From M55B112 sp040880545 (lineage in GTDB: Bacteria; Bacteroidota; Bacteroidia; Bacteroidales; GCA-2748055), in contig JBBDIE010000139.1 in NCBI GenBank assembly GCA_040880545.1, positions 24,475 to 88,474 of the forward strand: a stretch of DNA of 64,000 bases, given 5' to 3'. The translations under genes were made by a program, and so were the position numbers. How positions within the stretch are numbered: position 1 is the stretch's first letter; each line of letters begins with the position of its first letter. Positions 61,573-64,000 of this stretch are shown here, one piece after another. The notes below the pieces were generated by a model, which was given only the letters and a program-made list of their open reading frames with translations, was not told the origin of the DNA and searched no databases.

Positions 61573-63849
61573 TTAAAAGCTCCAGCCAAAATTGATGTAA
61601 CTCAATATCCTGTTTTTCTTGGGACTGTAGGAAATGGTGGCCGTTAGCGGACCGAGTGGTGAAAGGTAGCCCAGGCTCAGGCCGGTCCCTAATAGGATAT
61701 TATTGATGTCAATATGGCCGATTTTTTCAAATTCAAAATCATACAAGGCTGCACCGACTAAAGGTGTAAGATAGAACTCAGACCAGATGTTCATGTTCCA
61801 TCCCAGCTCGGCAGTTATTATCGAAGGGGTGAGAATTCCATATTCATCAATGCCAGGAAATACGATCTGATCCCGCAAAAAGGGATAGGTTCCACCAAGG
61901 TTGAACATATTTAAAAACCCCTGGGTGTAGTTGTAATTATAGCCTGCCTGAAACCTTATAAAAAAAGAGGAGTTGGTAGGGATTGGCTGATAATATTCAT
62001 AGATGAACTTCAGTTGTATAAAATCTTTGATGGTGATGTCTGTCTGCGATAAATGATTAATGGTTTCGTCATCAGTGACAATGTTGAGTGAAGGCTTCTG
62101 ATTCAGAAACCAGGTGGTTGTCAACCACAGGTTCTGGCCCGAACGGGAAAACGCATGCCTGTCGAGCGTATATTTTTTGAATCCGGCAAAAATTTCATTT
62201 CCGGAATTTTTGCCGCTTAACGCAAAATCTGTTTGAATGGTTGGATCCAAAAATTGTAAGTAATATGCAGCTCCGATAAAAAGGAAGGAGCCTTTCCCTG
62301 CTGTTTGATTAAATGAAGCATCCAGACGCTGGTAACGTTGTTTATAAGCAGCAACAGTAACAAAATTTTCATTGTAAGGGAAATCCAGGGCATATCCTTC
62401 GGCTTTCAATCTAATCCAGTTTTTAAGGTATTCGGAAGTGAAGAAATCAACATTTGCGCGAAAAGCAGGCTGCCTGCCTAAACTGAAACTGAAGTCACCA
62501 TAGAGGTTGTGCAGGAATAACTTTTTGACAGAAATACCTCCAACCAGGCCAACCCCCAGAAAATCATTGTAATTCAAACCCAACTTCAGCCTGTTCAAAG
62601 GTTTTTCACTGAAAGTATAAACCAAATGCTTTTTTTGAGGGTCTGTTTCCGAAGGATGATAGTTGTAAGTAATCCGGTCGAAGTAGCCTGTGGAATATAA
62701 TCGCTGAGTGACCTCATTAATATTCTCAGCAGTTACTGTATCTGTAAAGTAAGCAGTAACAATATTATTGAGAAAGTTTTCTCTAATTTTTTTGAGGCCC
62801 AGGTAGGAAATCTGATCAACCACAATATAATCTCTATGGCTTATTTTGGAAGCCGTCTCTTTATCTGCAGGGTTTATTTTGGCCAGTTCCTTTATCTCGG
62901 GTATAAAATTTCTGGCCATTTGCTTGCCTTTTTCGATGATAGTATATACTTCGGTAAAGCTTGAAGCATTGAAACCGTCTAAATCAGGAGAAATAAATAA
63001 ATCGGTATTTTTTTTGTTTTTTTCATACGCAATAGCATTTTTAAATAAACCCATTTGGTAGATGATGTCAATCGGCGTTCTCAGATCCTCAGCTTTTCTC
63101 AATCCATGAGAAACATCCACACCTATTACATAATCAGCCCCCATCTCTTTTACGACATCAACAGGGAAATTATTTACCGAACCCCCATCCAATAGGTGAA
63201 TGCCTTCCCTTTCAACAGCGGTAAATACAGCCGGGATAGCCATGCTTGCACGGAGAGCACTTATAATATCTCCTGATGACATCACCACCGGCTCACCGGT
63301 TTCAATATTGGTAGCCACACAAGCAAAGGGGGTAGGAAACCGGGAAAAGTTATCTGTTTCACGAAGATGGAAAAAGAATAGCTCAAGGAGATTCCAAAGT
63401 TGCTGGCCTTCAATCGCACCGGTTCTGACAACAATTTTAAATTTCTCGAACGGTAACTCAATCAGATACTTCCCTGACCGGTATAGGTCACGGACATGAA
63501 TATTTTCCAATTCGGGATTGGGGTCAAAAACATGTGTCCAATCAATTGATAGAGCAATTCTTTCAATATCGGCAGCGGAATATCCAGCTGAGTAAAGTCC
63601 TCCAACAATACTGCCCATGCTGGTTCCGGATATATAGTTCACTTTTAATCCCAGGCTGTCAATCACATGTAATACACCAATATGTGCAAATCCTTTGGCT
63701 CCGCCGCCACTTAGCGTGAGGCCGATTCTGCCTTTGACCGGACTTTCAGCAAATACTACAATTTGAGAGATCAGTAGGAGAGCTAAAAATGCCCACAGTT
63801 TGTAGGGGTAAAACAATCCCGGATTAACAGATAATCTTGTATTCGACAT
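61573..63849 (-). CDS. Patatin-like phospholipase fused to an Omp85-type beta-barrel
   Basis: A 758-residue outer-membrane protein. The signal peptide ends VVFAES. The patatin domain (about 40-320) has the oxyanion loop SGGGAKG (47-53), the nucleophile Ser77 in GTSMGS and the dyad Asp221 in DGGSVNN. A POTRA-like segment follows (about 345-420), then a 16-strand-type barrel ending INFGWSF with a terminal aromatic residue. The layout matches PlpD-type (type Vd) proteins, which display or anchor a lipase. In Bacteroidota the lipase domain probably acts on envelope lipids. A TACCTTTG box is upstream. Confidence 0.9.
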   Translation of the reverse strand: MSNTRLSVNPGLFYPYKLWAFLALLLISQIVVFAESPVKGRIGLTLSGGGAKGFAHIGVLHVIDSLGLKVNYISGTSMGSIVGGLYSAGYSAADIERIALSIDWTHVFDPNPELENIHVRDLYRSGKYLIELPFEKFKIVVRTGAIEGQQLWNLLELFFFHLRETDNFSRFPTPFACVATNIETGEPVVMSSGDIISALRASMAIPAVFTAVEREGIHLLDGGSVNNFPVDVVKEMGADYVIGVDVSHGLRKAEDLRTPIDIIYQMGLFKNAIAYEKNKKNTDLFISPDLDGFNASSFTEVYTIIEKGKQMARNFIPEIKELAKINPADKETASKISHRDYIVVDQISYLGLKKIRENFLNNIVTAYFTDTVTAENINEVTQRLYSTGYFDRITYNYHPSETDPQKKHLVYTFSEKPLNRLKLGLNYNDFLGVGLVGGISVKKLFLHNLYGDFSFSLGRQPAFRANVDFFTSEYLKNWIRLKAEGYALDFPYNENFVTVAAYKQRYQRLDASFNQTAGKGSFLFIGAAYYLQFLDPTIQTDFALSGKNSGNEIFAGFKKYTLDRHAFSRSGQNLWLTTTWFLNQKPSLNIVTDDETINHLSQTDITIKDFIQLKFIYEYYQPIPTNSSFFIRFQAGYNYNYTQGFLNMFNLGGTYPFLRDQIVFPGIDEYGILTPSIITAELGWNMNIWSEFYLTPLVGAALYDFEFEKIGHIDINNILLGTGLSLGYLSPLGPLTATISYSPKKNRILSYINFGWSF

Positions 63850-63938
63850 TTTTTACATTGGCTGTTAGTCAGTTAGCTTGACTTCGATGATGGGGTCAAA
63901 CTATATAAACCGTTATGCTCTTATTTTTAACTTTTATA

Positions 63939-63946
63939 CAAAGGTA
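63939..63946 (-). promoter_or_regulatory. Patatin-gene promoter -7 box (TACCTTTG)
   Basis: On the minus strand TACCTTTG fits the -7 consensus exactly and would give a leader of about 85 nt. No -33 TTTG was found. The last 54 bases of the window contain nothing I can assign. Confidence 0.45.
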
Positions 63947-64000
63947 ATCTATTAGAACAATTGTTTACTTGTCAGATGCTTCTGTTTCAGGAATTACACC

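Noticed and set aside
1..64000. Mobile elements, CRISPR arrays, tRNA or rRNA genes
   Set aside because: No transposase or integrase, no regularly spaced repeats and no tRNA-like cloverleaf were found on reading the intergenic regions.

Overview
The window looks like a piece of a draft or metagenome-assembled chromosome from the phylum Bacteroidota, probably class Bacteroidia. The evidence is a SusC/SusD pair, two secreted proteins with type IX secretion (T9SS) sorting tails, the gliding/T9SS genes gldH, porW/sprE and porX, many TAnnTTTG promoter boxes, and little sign of Shine-Dalgarno sequences. A 100-N scaffold gap lies at 14331-14430. I cannot place the organism below class. No tRNA, rRNA, CRISPR array, insertion sequence or prophage was seen.

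Region 1 (1-18.5 kb) is a carbohydrate-utilisation locus. The plus strand carries the end of an AgaS-type sugar-phosphate isomerase, a GatZ/KbaZ-like subunit, a PfkB-family kinase and a class II GatY-like aldolase. Together these form a tagatose-6-phosphate route to triose phosphates. Tightly spaced downstream genes encode an exported amidohydrolase lipoprotein and a lipoprotein clan GH-D alpha-galactosidase-like enzyme. Then come a PKD-domain lipoprotein, a Tat-exported TIM-barrel-like protein, an EamA permease and a DUF4874/DUF4832-like T9SS cargo protein. The minus strand carries susC, susD (cut by the gap) and a second DUF4832-like T9SS cargo protein. Three different exported proteins share a G-x-W-(G/A)-E motif and look like uncharacterised glycosidases. 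The likely substrate is a glycan containing galactose, galactosamine or GalNAc; this is inferred from the pathway and is not proven.

Region 2 (18.8-24.9 kb) is a minus-strand nucleotide-sugar operon, wbpE-wbpD-wbpB-wbpA-galE-rmlB. The first four genes suffice to convert UDP-GlcNAc to UDP-2,3-diacetamido-2,3-dideoxyglucuronic acid, a surface-polysaccharide precursor.

Region 3 (25-50.9 kb) is mostly housekeeping: a membrane HU-like/SPOR protein, metG, an LD-carboxypeptidase, YraN, a LytS/LytTR two-component pair with a propeller-like sensor, a YjbR protein, a LuxE-like protein, pgk, holB, a PSP1 protein, gldH, trmB, an alkyltransferase-like protein, mrp, a NifU-domain protein, porW-porX, tsaE, alanine dehydrogenase, a lipoprotein, a PutP-type symporter and waaA. 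porW and porX overlap and are probably co-expressed; they link control of T9SS to the cargo proteins of region 1.

Region 4 (51-64 kb) holds an Oar-like TonB-dependent receptor, a B12-dependent ribonucleotide reductase, an ECF sigma factor with a probable membrane regulator, the threonine-degradation pair tdh-kbl, and a patatin/Omp85 fusion. Several start codons were moved from the longest reading frame because promoters, terminators or family N-termini contradict it.
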